From positions 1 to 13,506 of the forward strand of contig JAADHY010000257.1 in assembly GCA_013151585.1 (NCBI GenBank): DNA of 13,506 nucleotides. The letters are read 5' to 3'. A program made the position numbers and the translations under genes. The DNA is from Planctomycetota bacterium (GTDB lineage: Bacteria; Planctomycetota; Planctomycetia; Planctomycetales; Planctomycetaceae). The notes under the pieces are model-generated. The model made no database searches. It was not told where the DNA came from and saw only the letters and a program-made list of their open reading frames with translations. Numbering within the stretch: the stretch's first letter is position 1; the number at the start of each line of letters is the position of its first letter. This document shows positions 6,257 through 13,506 of this stretch, piece by piece.

Positions 6257-6488
6257 CTTGTTGTTGCACGGCCCGGATCGCGCCGGGCTGATTTCGAAAA
6301 CGACCGGGTCAGGTTGAGAGCGCCGACACCCGCCGCGTACGGGGTTTGCCCGCGCGAGATCAGATCTTCCGAAGACTTGTTCGGCTGCCGCGTTTCCTCG
6401 TTTGCGAGGAGACCGTGTGCGCGGTCGAGACCTAGACTAGAAAAATTTCTCGAAGCCCATAACACGCTAACACGCTGTGGAACAAACC

Positions 6489-8354
6489 ATGGACGAAAAC
6501 GGAGCAACCAAGGCGGCTGTCCAGGCAATCTGCCGCGAGCACGGCAACGACCGCACTCGGATGCTGGACATCTTGCGGGACGTACAAAGGCGGTTCGGCT
6601 TCGTCAGCGACGAGGCCATGGACGAGGTCGCCGAGGTGACGGGATGCGCGCGGATCGATGTGGAAAGCGTCGTATCGTTTTACGCCTTCCTGTCGGACCG
6701 GCCGCAGGGGCGGATTGTCATTCGCCTGTGCAACGACGTGGTCGACGAACTGAAGGGAATGCCCGAGGTGGCCGCGGCCTTTCGCCGCGAACTGGGCATT
6801 GCGATCGGCGAGACGACGTCGGACGGGTTCTTTACGCTGGCCGAAACTCCGTGCATCGGTATGTGCGACCAGGCTCCGGCGGTCCTCGTCAACGACGTGG
6901 TCGTTACCGACCTCGATCCCGACCGGGTTCGCCGAATTGTGCACCGGCTCCGCTACAACCCGGACCCGTCGGCGCTGGTCACGGAGGTTGGCGACGGGAA
7001 CAACGGCCATCCGCTGGTCCGAGCGATGGTGCGGAACAATGTCCGTCGTGCAGGGGAGGTGATCTTCTCGGATCGAATGGCGGAAGCCGGGCTCCAGCAG
7101 GCCCTTCGATTGACACCCGAGCGGGTGATCGAGCAGGTCAAGCAGTCGAAGTTGTGTGGTCGCGGCGGTGCCGGCTTCCCGACAGGACGGAAGTGGGAGT
7201 TCACACGAGCGGCTCAAGGCGGCCCGAAGTACATCATTTGCAACGCCGACGAAGGGGAACCGGGCACGTTCAAAGACCGGGTGCTCTTGACGGAACGGCC
7301 CGACCTGCTCTTCGAAGGCATGACGATCGCGGCGTACGCGATCGGTGCGAGTGAGGGAATCCTGTATCTGCGCGGCGAGTACGCCTATTTGCGGCGGTTT
7401 CTGGAGCATGTTCTCGAAGAGCGACGTCGAGCGGGTCTGCTGGGCCAAAGCATCCTCGGAGTGGATGGCTTTGATTTCGACATACGCATTCAGCTCGGAG
7501 CCGGCTCTTACGTCTGCGGTGAAGAGACTGCTCTGATCAGCAGTTGCGAGGGGCAGAGAGGTGACCCGAAGAACCGACCGCCCTTCCCGGCGGAAAAAGG
7601 GTTCCTCGGACGGCCGACCTGCGTCAATAACGTTGAAACTCTTTGCAAGGCCGCCCGCATCCTGGAAGAAGGTCCCGACTGGTTTCGCCAGTGGGGCACC
7701 GAGTCTTCTGCGGGGACGAAGCTGCTCAGCATATCCGGCGACTGCCTGCGTCCAGGCATCTACGAGGTGCCCTTTGGTGTCAAGCTGTCCGACGTGCTGA
7801 AGTTATGCGGAGCGAGGGATGCCGGGGCCGTTCTGGTCGGAGGGCCCAGCGGTCGGCTGGTGGCACCGGCCGACTTCGACGAGCGGATTTGCTTCGAAGA
7901 GTTGCCGACAGGCGGCGCTATCGTCGTGTTCGATTCGAGCCGTGACCTGTTGCGGATTGTCTCGCGGTATCTGGCTTTCTTTATCGACGAAAGTTGCGGC
8001 CATTGCACGCCGTGCCGCGTCGGGAACGTCTTGCTCAAAGAGCGGATCGACCGGCTCCGTCGAGGCCAGGGTGAACGTTCGGATTTGGAATACTTGGAGC
8101 GTCTGGCTCGGACCATTCAGGCGACCAGCCGATGCGGGCTCGGCCAGACCTCGCCGCGGCTGGTCGAATGCACGTTGCGGGATTTCCGGTCGTTGTACGA
8201 AGCGTGCTTGGGGCGTCCCGATTTGGAGTTGCGGCCCAGCTTCGACATCCGAGCGGCCTTGAGGGAATCGGAAGCCCTGGTGGGACGAGATTCCGTTTAC
8301 AACTGGAACGAACAAAGCGAATTGCCATGCAGAACGACACCGTCACGTTTGTGA
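6489..8354 (+). CDS. hoxF: NAD-reducing [NiFe] hydrogenase, diaphorase subunit HoxF with HoxE-like N-terminal domain
   Basis: HoxF is the FMN/NAD-binding end of the soluble group 3d hydrogenase and passes electrons from H2 to NAD+. Residues 1 to about 170 are a HoxE/NuoE-like thioredoxin fold; the rest is NuoF-like. Seen: GRGGAGFPTG (224-233) and NADEGEPGTFKDR (252-264) for FMN/NADH, then Cys503, Cys506, Cys509 and Cys549 for the [4Fe-4S] cluster. In the HoxE part the [2Fe-2S] ligands are Cys81, Cys122 and Cys126, but the fourth position, expected Cys86, is Asp. The 621 residues and the built-in HoxE domain match the Ralstonia-type HoxF rather than the separate HoxE and HoxF of cyanobacteria. 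Start: ATG 6489 is preferred; a GTG at 6477 is possible, and neither has a clear ribosome site. Its end overlaps hoxU by 28 bases. Confidence 0.95.
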   Translation: MDENGATKAAVQAICREHGNDRTRMLDILRDVQRRFGFVSDEAMDEVAEVTGCARIDVESVVSFYAFLSDRPQGRIVIRLCNDVVDELKGMPEVAAAFRRELGIAIGETTSDGFFTLAETPCIGMCDQAPAVLVNDVVVTDLDPDRVRRIVHRLRYNPDPSALVTEVGDGNNGHPLVRAMVRNNVRRAGEVIFSDRMAEAGLQQALRLTPERVIEQVKQSKLCGRGGAGFPTGRKWEFTRAAQGGPKYIICNADEGEPGTFKDRVLLTERPDLLFEGMTIAAYAIGASEGILYLRGEYAYLRRFLEHVLEERRRAGLLGQSILGVDGFDFDIRIQLGAGSYVCGEETALISSCEGQRGDPKNRPPFPAEKGFLGRPTCVNNVETLCKAARILEEGPDWFRQWGTESSAGTKLLSISGDCLRPGIYEVPFGVKLSDVLKLCGARDAGAVLVGGPSGRLVAPADFDERICFEELPTGGAIVVFDSSRDLLRIVSRYLAFFIDESCGHCTPCRVGNVLLKERIDRLRRGQGERSDLEYLERLARTIQATSRCGLGQTSPRLVECTLRDFRSLYEACLGRPDLELRPSFDIRAALRESEALVGRDSVYNWNEQSELPCRTTPSRL

Positions 8355-9067
8355 TTGATCAAAAGGAAGTCCGCGCCCGACGGGGCCAGACGATCCTGGA
8401 GGCGGCGGAGCAGGCTGGCGTCTACATTCCGCGTCTGTGCCACCTGAAAGGACTGACGCCTCACGGAAGCTGTCGCGTGTGTACGGTCCGGGTCAACGGT
8501 CGGTACCAGGCCGCGTGCACCTATCCGGTGGCCGACGATCTGGTCGTCGAAAACGACACGGAGGAACTGCGAACGCTGCGCCGGGACCTGCTGGAGATGT
8601 TGCTGGTCGAAGGGAATCATTTCTGCATGTTCTGCGAAAAAAGCGGCCATTGCGAACTTCAGGCCCTCGCCTATCGGCACAGCATCGCCGCCCCGAAGTA
8701 TCCGCACTTGTGGCCCCGCCGCGAAGTCGACGCCAGCCATCCGGACGTCTTGCTCGACCGCAATCGCTGCGTTCTGTGCGGCCGTTGCGTGCGGGTGTCC
8801 CGCGACGTGGACGGGAAGAACGTCTTCGGTTTCGTCGGCCGAGGTCCGCACCGGCATTTGGGCGTCAACTCCCGGCGCGGCCTGGGCGGATCCGATTTGT
8901 CGGCCGACGACCAGGCTGTGACCGTCTGCCCGGTCGGATGCTTGCTCCGGAAGCGAACCGCCTTCCAGGTCCCGGTTGGCCAACGTCGGTTCGACCGACA
9001 GCCGATCGGGGCCGAGGTGGGAGCCGGAGCGGGCTCACCGCAACCGTCGGAAAGCCCCATGCAATAA
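8327..9067 (+). CDS. hoxU: NAD-reducing hydrogenase, iron-sulfur subunit HoxU
   Basis: HoxU is the electron wire between the hydrogenase pair HoxY/HoxH and HoxF. The 246 residues resemble the N-terminal part of complex I subunit NuoG. Ligands seen: a plant-type [2Fe-2S] site (Cys38, Cys49, Cys52, Cys64), a His-containing [4Fe-4S] site (His98, Cys100, Cys103, Cys109) and a second [4Fe-4S] site (Cys148, Cys151, Cys154, Cys201). All are intact. The start ATG lies inside hoxF (28-base overlap). The frame is open further upstream, but family members begin a few residues before the TFVIDQKEV strand, which supports this ATG. The ribosome site is weak, so translation is probably coupled to hoxF. The last 40 or so residues are Pro/Gly/Ser-rich and look unconserved. 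Confidence 0.95.
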   Translation: MQNDTVTFVIDQKEVRARRGQTILEAAEQAGVYIPRLCHLKGLTPHGSCRVCTVRVNGRYQAACTYPVADDLVVENDTEELRTLRRDLLEMLLVEGNHFCMFCEKSGHCELQALAYRHSIAAPKYPHLWPRREVDASHPDVLLDRNRCVLCGRCVRVSRDVDGKNVFGFVGRGPHRHLGVNSRRGLGGSDLSADDQAVTVCPVGCLLRKRTAFQVPVGQRRFDRQPIGAEVGAGAGSPQPSESPMQ

Positions 9068-9117
9068 CACAACGCGAAACCCGATCCAGCGTCGGATTCT
9101 CAGGAGGGTAGAAGGCC

Positions 9118-9702
9118 ATGATGGAAACCGTGCAAGAACGCGAGCAGCGACAGCTCAACCGGAAACCGCGGATCGCAACAGCCTCTTTGGCCGGGTGCTT
9201 TGGTTGCCACATGTCGGTTCTGGACCTGGATGAGCGCATTCTGGAGCTGGCGGAGTTGGTCGAATTTGATCGCTCGCCGATCGATGACCTCAAAGACTTC
9301 ACCGGGCCGGTCGACATCGGTCTGATCGAGGGCGGATGCTGCAACGAGGAGAATGTGCGAGTCCTTCGCGAGTTCCGCAAGCACTGCCGGATTCTGGTCT
9401 CGTTGGGCGACTGTGCGACGATGGGCGGCGTGCCGGCGCTGCGCAATACCCTTTCGTTGCAAGAGTGCTTCCGCGAGGCCTATTGCGATGGGCCCACGGT
9501 CTACAACCCGACCGGCCTGATACCCAACGATCCCGAAATCCCCCTGTTGCTGGACCGTGTTTACCCTTGCCACGAAGTCGTCCGAGTGGACTATCACTTG
9601 CCCGGCTGCCCCCCGTCGGCGGAAAGCATCTGGCAGACATTGACGGCCCTGTTGAACAACAGACCTCTGGACTTGCCGTACGAGCTGATTAAGTACGACT
9701 GA
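9118..9702 (+). CDS. hoxY: NAD-reducing hydrogenase, small subunit HoxY
   Basis: HoxY is the small subunit of the soluble hydrogenase and holds the [4Fe-4S] cluster next to the active site. The four cluster ligands are seen as Cys27 and Cys30 (GCFGCHMS), Cys99 (LGDCAT) and Cys164 (LPGCPPSAE). The 194 residues are typical of the short cytosolic HoxY type: no twin-arginine signal peptide and no extra cluster domain, unlike membrane-bound uptake hydrogenases. There are two ATGs in a row (9118, 9121), behind a strong ribosome site (AGGAGGG, 9102-9108). It follows hoxU by 50 bases and precedes hoxH by 70. Confidence 0.96.
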   Translation: MMETVQEREQRQLNRKPRIATASLAGCFGCHMSVLDLDERILELAELVEFDRSPIDDLKDFTGPVDIGLIEGGCCNEENVRVLREFRKHCRILVSLGDCATMGGVPALRNTLSLQECFREAYCDGPTVYNPTGLIPNDPEIPLLLDRVYPCHEVVRVDYHLPGCPPSAESIWQTLTALLNNRPLDLPYELIKYD

Positions 9703-9772
9703 AAAATCCACGAAGGGTCCTGATCGCGGCCATCCGCCGCCCCAACACCACCTCACCGGAGACCAAATCACA

Positions 9773-11245
9773 ATGGTCACACAAACTATGCTGGAACCTC
9801 ACACGCAGCAAGATCAGACCCGTCGGATCGTGATCGAACCTCTGACTCGGGTCGAGGGACACGGCAAGGTCTCGATCCTGCTCGACGAAAACAACCAGGT
9901 CACCGAAGCGCGGCTGCACATTGTCGAATTCCGCGGATTCGAACGTTTCATTCAAGGTCGTCCGTTTTGGGAAGTGCCGGTGCTCGTGCAACGGCTGTGT
10001 GGGATTTGCCCGGTCAGCCATCATCTTTGTGCGGCCAAGGCGATGGACCAAATTGTCGGTGTGGATGAGCTGACGCCGACGGCCGAGAAGATCCGACGGC
10101 TCATGCATTACGGCCAGATATTTCAGTCTCACGCCCTCCACTTCTTCTACCTAGCTTCGCCCGATTTGCTTTTCGGCTTTGAATCAGAACCGGCGATGCG
10201 GAACGTTGTCGGTGTGGCGTCGGTCTATCCCGACCTGGCTCGTCAAGGGGTCTTGATGCGGAAGTACGGACAGGAAATCATCCGGGCGACGGCGGGCAAA
10301 AGAATCCACGGGACCGGAGCTGTTCCTGGGGGAGTCAACAAAAATCTATCCGTGGTCGAACGGGATGCGTTGCTCCGCGACATCGACCAGATGCTCGATT
10401 GGTCGCGGCAAGCTGTCGCCATTGCAGCCGAGTACGTCGAGAAAAACGCTGAGACGCTGGCCGACTTTGGTTCGTTCGAGTCAAACTATCTCTCCATCGT
10501 GCGCGAAGACGGAGCGATGGACCTTTACGATGGTTCCTTGCGAGCGGTCGATGCCGATGGGCAGATCATTTTCGACGGCGTCGTGCCACAGGATTACGCC
10601 AAGGTGCTCGCTGAAGAAGTCCGGCCTTGGTCGTACATGAAATTCCCCTTCATTCGGTCACTCGGCCCCGAGTGGGGGTGGTACCGGGTCGGTCCGCTGG
10701 CTCGTCTGAACACGTGCCAGTTCATCGACACACCGGAGGCGGATGCAGCTCGGGAAAAATTCCGCGATTGGAGCGGCGGGCGGCCGTGCCACAGCACGCT
10801 GGCCTATCACTGGGCTCGAATGGTCGAGGTGCTGCACGCGGCCGAGAAAATCCGGGAACTGTTGCACGACCCCGACCTGCAAGGGACCGACTTGATGGCC
10901 ACCGGCGAGCGTCGAGAAGAAGCGGTGGCGATCTTGGAGGCTCCGCGCGGCACCCTGTTTCATCACTACCGTGTCGACCGCCAAGATCGGGTCGTAATGG
11001 CCAATCTGATCGTTTCCACAACCAGCAACAACGAGGCCATGAACCGCTCCATTCGCAAGGTCGCCGAAGACTATCTGTCCGGAAAGCCCGAGATCAGCGA
11101 GGCGATGCTCAACCATGTCGAGGTCGCCATCCGTGCGTACGATCCGTGTCTGTCCTGCGCAACGCACGCCTACGGCCAGATGCCTCTGGAAGTCCGTTTG
11201 ACCAACTCCGCGGGCGAAACTCTTGACGTGAAACGCAGGCCATGA
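9773..11245 (+). CDS. hoxH: NAD-reducing hydrogenase, large catalytic subunit HoxH
   Basis: HoxH carries the NiFe active site that splits or forms H2. The four nickel-binding cysteines are present: Cys76 and Cys79 in RLCGICPVSHH, Cys459 and Cys462 in DPCLSCATH. The N-terminal RVEGHGKVSI motif is also typical. After His465 there are 25 more residues (from AYGQMPLEV to the end); by family rule this tail is cut off after the His by the dedicated protease once nickel is in place, and that protease is encoded next. Start: ATG 9773 with GGAG at 9758-9761; an ATG at 9788 is possible. The stop overlaps the hoxW start (ATGA). The 490 residues match group 3d enzymes. Nothing looks broken. Confidence 0.97.
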   Translation: MVTQTMLEPHTQQDQTRRIVIEPLTRVEGHGKVSILLDENNQVTEARLHIVEFRGFERFIQGRPFWEVPVLVQRLCGICPVSHHLCAAKAMDQIVGVDELTPTAEKIRRLMHYGQIFQSHALHFFYLASPDLLFGFESEPAMRNVVGVASVYPDLARQGVLMRKYGQEIIRATAGKRIHGTGAVPGGVNKNLSVVERDALLRDIDQMLDWSRQAVAIAAEYVEKNAETLADFGSFESNYLSIVREDGAMDLYDGSLRAVDADGQIIFDGVVPQDYAKVLAEEVRPWSYMKFPFIRSLGPEWGWYRVGPLARLNTCQFIDTPEADAAREKFRDWSGGRPCHSTLAYHWARMVEVLHAAEKIRELLHDPDLQGTDLMATGERREEAVAILEAPRGTLFHHYRVDRQDRVVMANLIVSTTSNNEAMNRSIRKVAEDYLSGKPEISEAMLNHVEVAIRAYDPCLSCATHAYGQMPLEVRLTNSAGETLDVKRRP

Positions 11246-11748
11246 ACTGCCCCGCCCGTTCCATCTTGCTGATCGGCTATGGCAATCCGGCCCGGGCCGA
11301 CGACGGGCTTGGACCAGCGCTGGCGGAGTGGTTCGAGCGGCTGAGCCTTCCAAGGTTAACCGTCGACGCCGACTACCAGTTGACCGTCGAAGACGCCGCC
11401 GAAGCGGCCCGGCACGACGTCGTCCTGTTCGCCGACGCCAGTTTGAATGGTCCCGAGCCATTCTGGATCAAGCGTCTGGAGCCGGCGACTGCGGGCGTGG
11501 GATTCAGCAGCCACGGAGTGCAGCCGGAGGCGGTCCTGGCGTTGGCACGCGACCTTTTTCAGGCAGAGCCGGAAGGTTATCTGGTCGGCATCCGCGGCTA
11601 TGATTTCAGCATGTTCCGCTCGGTGCTGACGCCGAAGGCTCAGGAGAATCTCGCGGCGGCGGCCGCCTACCTGGAAAGTGCGCTCACAAACTCCACGCCC
11701 CTCGTGACTGCGGCATGCGCTGACTGGCTTGCCGACAACTCGCTCTGA
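11242..11748 (+). CDS. hoxW: HoxH-specific maturation endopeptidase HoxW
   Basis: A HyaD/HybD/HoxW-family protease that removes the HoxH C-terminal tail after nickel insertion. The family motif GYGNPARADDGLG (12-24) is clear. Likely nickel-sensing residues by comparison with HybD are Asp20 or Asp21, Asp65 (FADAS) and His91 (SSHG). The 168 residues are normal. The start ATG overlaps the hoxH stop as ATGA, so translation is coupled, which fits a protease made together with its only substrate. It closes the visible hydrogenase operon. No hoxI, hoxA or hyp genes follow; cysK comes next after 314 bases. I see no clear terminator behind it. Confidence 0.94.
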   Translation: MNCPARSILLIGYGNPARADDGLGPALAEWFERLSLPRLTVDADYQLTVEDAAEAARHDVVLFADASLNGPEPFWIKRLEPATAGVGFSSHGVQPEAVLALARDLFQAEPEGYLVGIRGYDFSMFRSVLTPKAQENLAAAAAYLESALTNSTPLVTAACADWLADNSL

Positions 11749-12062
11749 TCTTGCGGTTGAGCCTGCCCATCGGGAACCAATCGGCTGCAACGGAGGCTGG
11801 ATTCCAACAGGTTCAGCCGTGCTTTGCGCGACATGCTCATCCCGCTGTTCGACTCCGCACGCTGGCGAAAGGGACTTCGCAGATTCCAGGCCAGCATTGC
11901 TCCGTCGCCGGGAATGTTCCATAATACTGAACCTGAAGGATATTGTTTTACTGCTTGCGGCCTATCGATGGAGGCTGGACGCAGGTCGGCTGCGGTCGAT
12001 GGGCTCTCAGGACGTTCCGGGGCTGGATGACGGTCCCCAAAGACAAAGAAGGAGCGACGCGG
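11749..12062. other. 314-base spacer between hoxW and cysK
   Basis: No gene or strong terminator seen. It holds the cysK promoter candidate (11897-11925) and a leader of about 130 bases. Open frames across it on both strands have no family resemblance. Confidence 0.6.
11897..11925 (+). promoter_or_regulatory. Candidate sigma70 promoter for cysK
   Basis: TTGCTC (11897-11902, 3 of 6), a 17-base spacer, then CATAAT (11920-11925, 5 of 6), in the most AT-rich part of the spacer. The predicted start is near 11932. It would make cysK independent of the hydrogenase operon. Confidence 0.4.
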
Positions 12063-12995
12063 ATGCCAGTATTCAAAGACAACTCAGAGACGATCGGGCG
12101 CACGCCGTTAGTCCGGATTAATCGCTTGGCCAAAGGGCTGAACGCGACGATTTTGGCCAAAGTCGAGGGCCGAAATCCCTCTTACAGCGTCAAATGCCGG
12201 ATCGGCGCGTCCATGATTTGGGACGCTGAAAAACGAGGCGTTCTGAAACCGGGGATGCGGGTCGTCGAGCCCACCAGTGGCAATACGGGTATCGCTCTGG
12301 CGTTCGTGTGTGCGGCTCGTGGCTACCCGCTGACGCTGACGATGCCGGACACGATGTCGATGGAACGCCGGATTCTCTTACGAGCGTTCGGAGCCGAGTT
12401 GGTGCTCACTCCAGGCGCGGAAGGCATGCCCGGCGCCATCCGTAAGGCGGAAGAAATCGCCGAGGATCCGAACTACTTCATGCCGCAGCAGTTCAAGAAC
12501 CCAGCCAACCCGGAAATCCACTTCAAGACCACAGGACCGGAGATTTGGGAAGACACGGGCGGCAACGTCGACATCTTGGTGTCTGGCGTCGGGACAGGTG
12601 GCACGATCACGGGCGTCTCGCGATTTATCAAGCAAGAAAAGAACCATCCGCTGAAATCGATCGCGGTCGAGCCCGCGGAAAGCCCGGTTCTTTCGGGCGG
12701 CCAGCCGGGCAAGCACCGGATTCAGGGGATCGGCGCGGGCTTCGTCCCGGACGTGCTCGACATGTCTTTGGTGGACGAGGTGGTGCAAGTTTCCAGCGAT
12801 GAAGCCTTCGAGATGGCTCCGCGGATCGCCAAAGAAGAAGGCATCATTTGCGGGATCAGTTCCGGAGCAGCCATGGTCGCGGCCTTGAAGGTCGCCGCTC
12901 GACCAGAAAGCGAAGGCAAGACGATCGTCGTGGTGCTGCCGGATTCAGGCGAACGCTACCTTTCCACGCCGTTGTTCGAGTACGCTCGCGAATAA
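12063..12995 (+). CDS. cysK: Cysteine synthase A (O-acetylserine sulfhydrylase)
   Basis: CysK is a cytosolic PLP enzyme that makes cysteine from O-acetylserine and sulfide. The PLP lysine is Lys44 in NPSYSVKCRIG; the substrate loop TSGNTG (71-76) and the phosphate loop GTGGT (177-181) are present, as is SSGERYLST-like SGERYLST near the end. The whole 310 residues follow the E. coli CysK pattern closely, including SVKCRIG and NPANPEIH, so it is not a CBS or CysM. Start: ATG 12063 has AAGGAG at 12049-12054 and begins with the normal MPVFKDNSETIGRTPLV; the frame is open back to 11943, but the extra residues match nothing. It may supply cysteine for the iron-sulfur proteins next door, but that is only a thought from position. 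Confidence 0.97.
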   Translation: MPVFKDNSETIGRTPLVRINRLAKGLNATILAKVEGRNPSYSVKCRIGASMIWDAEKRGVLKPGMRVVEPTSGNTGIALAFVCAARGYPLTLTMPDTMSMERRILLRAFGAELVLTPGAEGMPGAIRKAEEIAEDPNYFMPQQFKNPANPEIHFKTTGPEIWEDTGGNVDILVSGVGTGGTITGVSRFIKQEKNHPLKSIAVEPAESPVLSGGQPGKHRIQGIGAGFVPDVLDMSLVDEVVQVSSDEAFEMAPRIAKEEGIICGISSGAAMVAALKVAARPESEGKTIVVVLPDSGERYLSTPLFEYARE

Positions 12996-12997
12996 GA

Positions 12998-13013
12998 GCC
13001 GGAAGCAACCGGC
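12998..13013 (+). terminator. Small hairpin after cysK
   Basis: GCCGG (12998-13002) pairs with CCGGC (13009-13013) over AAGCAA, 2 bases after the stop codon. There is no T run, so it would not be a classic terminator. Confidence 0.25.
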
Positions 13014-13125
13014 AAAGGCTCACCCAAGACGCGTTGCGCGGTTCGCCGGGGAATGATCTGCGCTCGTGTGCCTCGGTTGATGTCCGTCCGTGTTTGCTCG
13101 TGTTCCTTTCGGAGGGAAAGGGCCA

Positions 13126-13506
13126 ATGAACCGAACGCCGCCAAATTACGTTGCATGCCATTCGGCCCGAATCGTCCCGAGCAGCGGAACGCCCGCCGGC
13201 CGGCTGTCGCGACGTCGGTTTCTCGCCGGCGCGATGGCGGGCGGAGTTACCCTGTTCGGAGCCAACGCCAGCCGCTCGGCCGACGACCGGTCGCAGGACG
13301 TGTTCGCTCGCGCAGCCCGCTCGGCAAAGATCGCGGGCTATTCCATCAGCAAGGTGCAGCGGTGGCTGCATGAAAAGGCGTTGCCGCTGATCGATCCCGA
13401 AACCGGTTTGTATCGCGCGGACGGTCATTGGAACTACCGCGACACCGCGGCCGACTGCTATCCCTTTCTGTGCTGGGCGGCTCATTTGGTCGACCGCAAG
13501 GCGCTG
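13126..13506 (+). CDS. Tat-exported protein of unknown function, 3' partial
   Basis: The first 127 codons of a gene that runs off the right edge. The ATG at 13126 has a strong ribosome site (GGAGGG, 13111-13116). Residues 27-50 form a twin-arginine signal peptide: LSRRRFLAGAMAGGVTLFG, then an Ala-rich end, with a likely cut near NASRSA. The protein is therefore predicted to be exported folded. The mature part begins with a helix (about RSAKIAGYSISKVQRWLHEKAL) and contains YRADGHWNYRDTAADCYPF. That reminds me of the helical-barrel type of secreted hypothetical or carbohydrate-active proteins, but I cannot name a family. It follows cysK by 130 bases. There is no frameshift in the visible part. 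Confidence 0.8.
   Translation, partial: MNRTPPNYVACHSARIVPSSGTPAGRLSRRRFLAGAMAGGVTLFGANASRSADDRSQDVFARAARSAKIAGYSISKVQRWLHEKALPLIDPETGLYRADGHWNYRDTAADCYPFLCWAAHLVDRKAL

Larger units (their letters stand above)
5776..6488. other. 713-base regulatory spacer upstream of the hydrogenase operon
   Basis: No believable gene is seen; a 229-codon open frame on the minus strand (5839-6528) has odd composition and overlaps the start of hoxF. The stretch holds a hairpin GCGCTG/CAGCGC just after the hemerythrin-like stop (5780-5785 with 5807-5812), a terminator-like hairpin (5929-5950), a 16-base palindrome (6035-6050), a sigma54 promoter (6241-6256), a palindrome TCTTCCGAAGA (6365-6375), a 6-bp hairpin TCCTCG/CGAGGA (6395-6410) and an 8-base tandem repeat AACACGCT (6461-6476) just before the coding start. 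Confidence 0.7.

Noticed and set aside
6477..6488. GTG start for hoxF four codons upstream
   Set aside because: Possible, but there is no ribosome site and it lies at the edge of an 8-base tandem repeat; the ATG at 6489 is preferred.
5839..6528. 229-codon open frame on the minus strand in the hox upstream region
   Set aside because: It overlaps the hoxF start, the sigma54 promoter and the palindrome; it has no domain, and its composition looks like chance reading of GC-rich DNA.
11943..12062. N-terminal extension of cysK
   Set aside because: The 40 extra residues match nothing, while ATG 12063 has a good ribosome site and the normal CysK beginning.
1..13506. CRISPR arrays, tRNA or rRNA genes, insertion sequences
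   Set aside because: No spaced direct repeats of CRISPR type, no cloverleaf and no transposase or terminal inverted repeats were seen.

Overview
The window looks like a chromosomal piece of a Gram-negative, GC-rich bacterium. I think a planctomycete is most likely. The Gram-negative call rests on lpxB. The planctomycete call is an inference from the look of the 280-residue hypothetical protein, the hemerythrin-like protein, the GGCTAGCGCC-type intergenic repeats and the Tat-exported protein at the right edge; no single marker proves it.

Left block (1-3229, + strand): the 3' part of a TROVE-like/von Willebrand A protein (Ro60/Rsr type), an uncharacterised 280-residue protein, a JAMM-motif metalloprotease (JAB/MPN) and an E1-like ThiF-fold adenylating enzyme whose start overlaps the protease gene. 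In the 201-base gap after the Ro-like gene, a good sigma70 promoter (1148-1176) is placed to start a transcript at about 1183. The next bases open a structured element whose 5' and 3' ends pair perfectly over 10 bp (1184-1193 with 1260-1269), with a second 7-bp helix inside and T4 directly after. Paired ends and a place beside a Ro gene are the hallmarks of a Y RNA. This block is the best candidate for an undescribed system: a Ro-like protein, a Y-like RNA, an E1 and a JAMM protease.

Middle (3230-5775): lpxB on the minus strand, convergent with the E1 gene, with a promoter candidate in front. An 861-base gene-free stretch holds hairpin-rich, REP-like repeats. Then comes a small hemerythrin-like gene with its own sigma70 promoter, a long leader, and a strong hairpin just before the ribosome binding site.

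Hydrogenase block (5776-11748): a sigma54 (-24/-12) promoter and a far-upstream 16-bp perfect palindrome precede hoxF (with a HoxE-like N-terminal domain), hoxU, hoxY, hoxH and the maturation protease hoxW, all on the + strand. This is a group 3d, NAD-linked soluble [NiFe] hydrogenase with the hoxFUYHW gene order known from Ralstonia (Cupriavidus). HoxY/HoxH handle H2 and HoxU/HoxF pass electrons to NAD. HoxW trims the HoxH C-terminus after nickel insertion. The general hyp maturation genes are not in the window.

Right end (11749-13506): cysK (O-acetylserine sulfhydrylase) with a promoter candidate, then the first 127 codons of a Tat-exported protein of unknown function that runs off the window.
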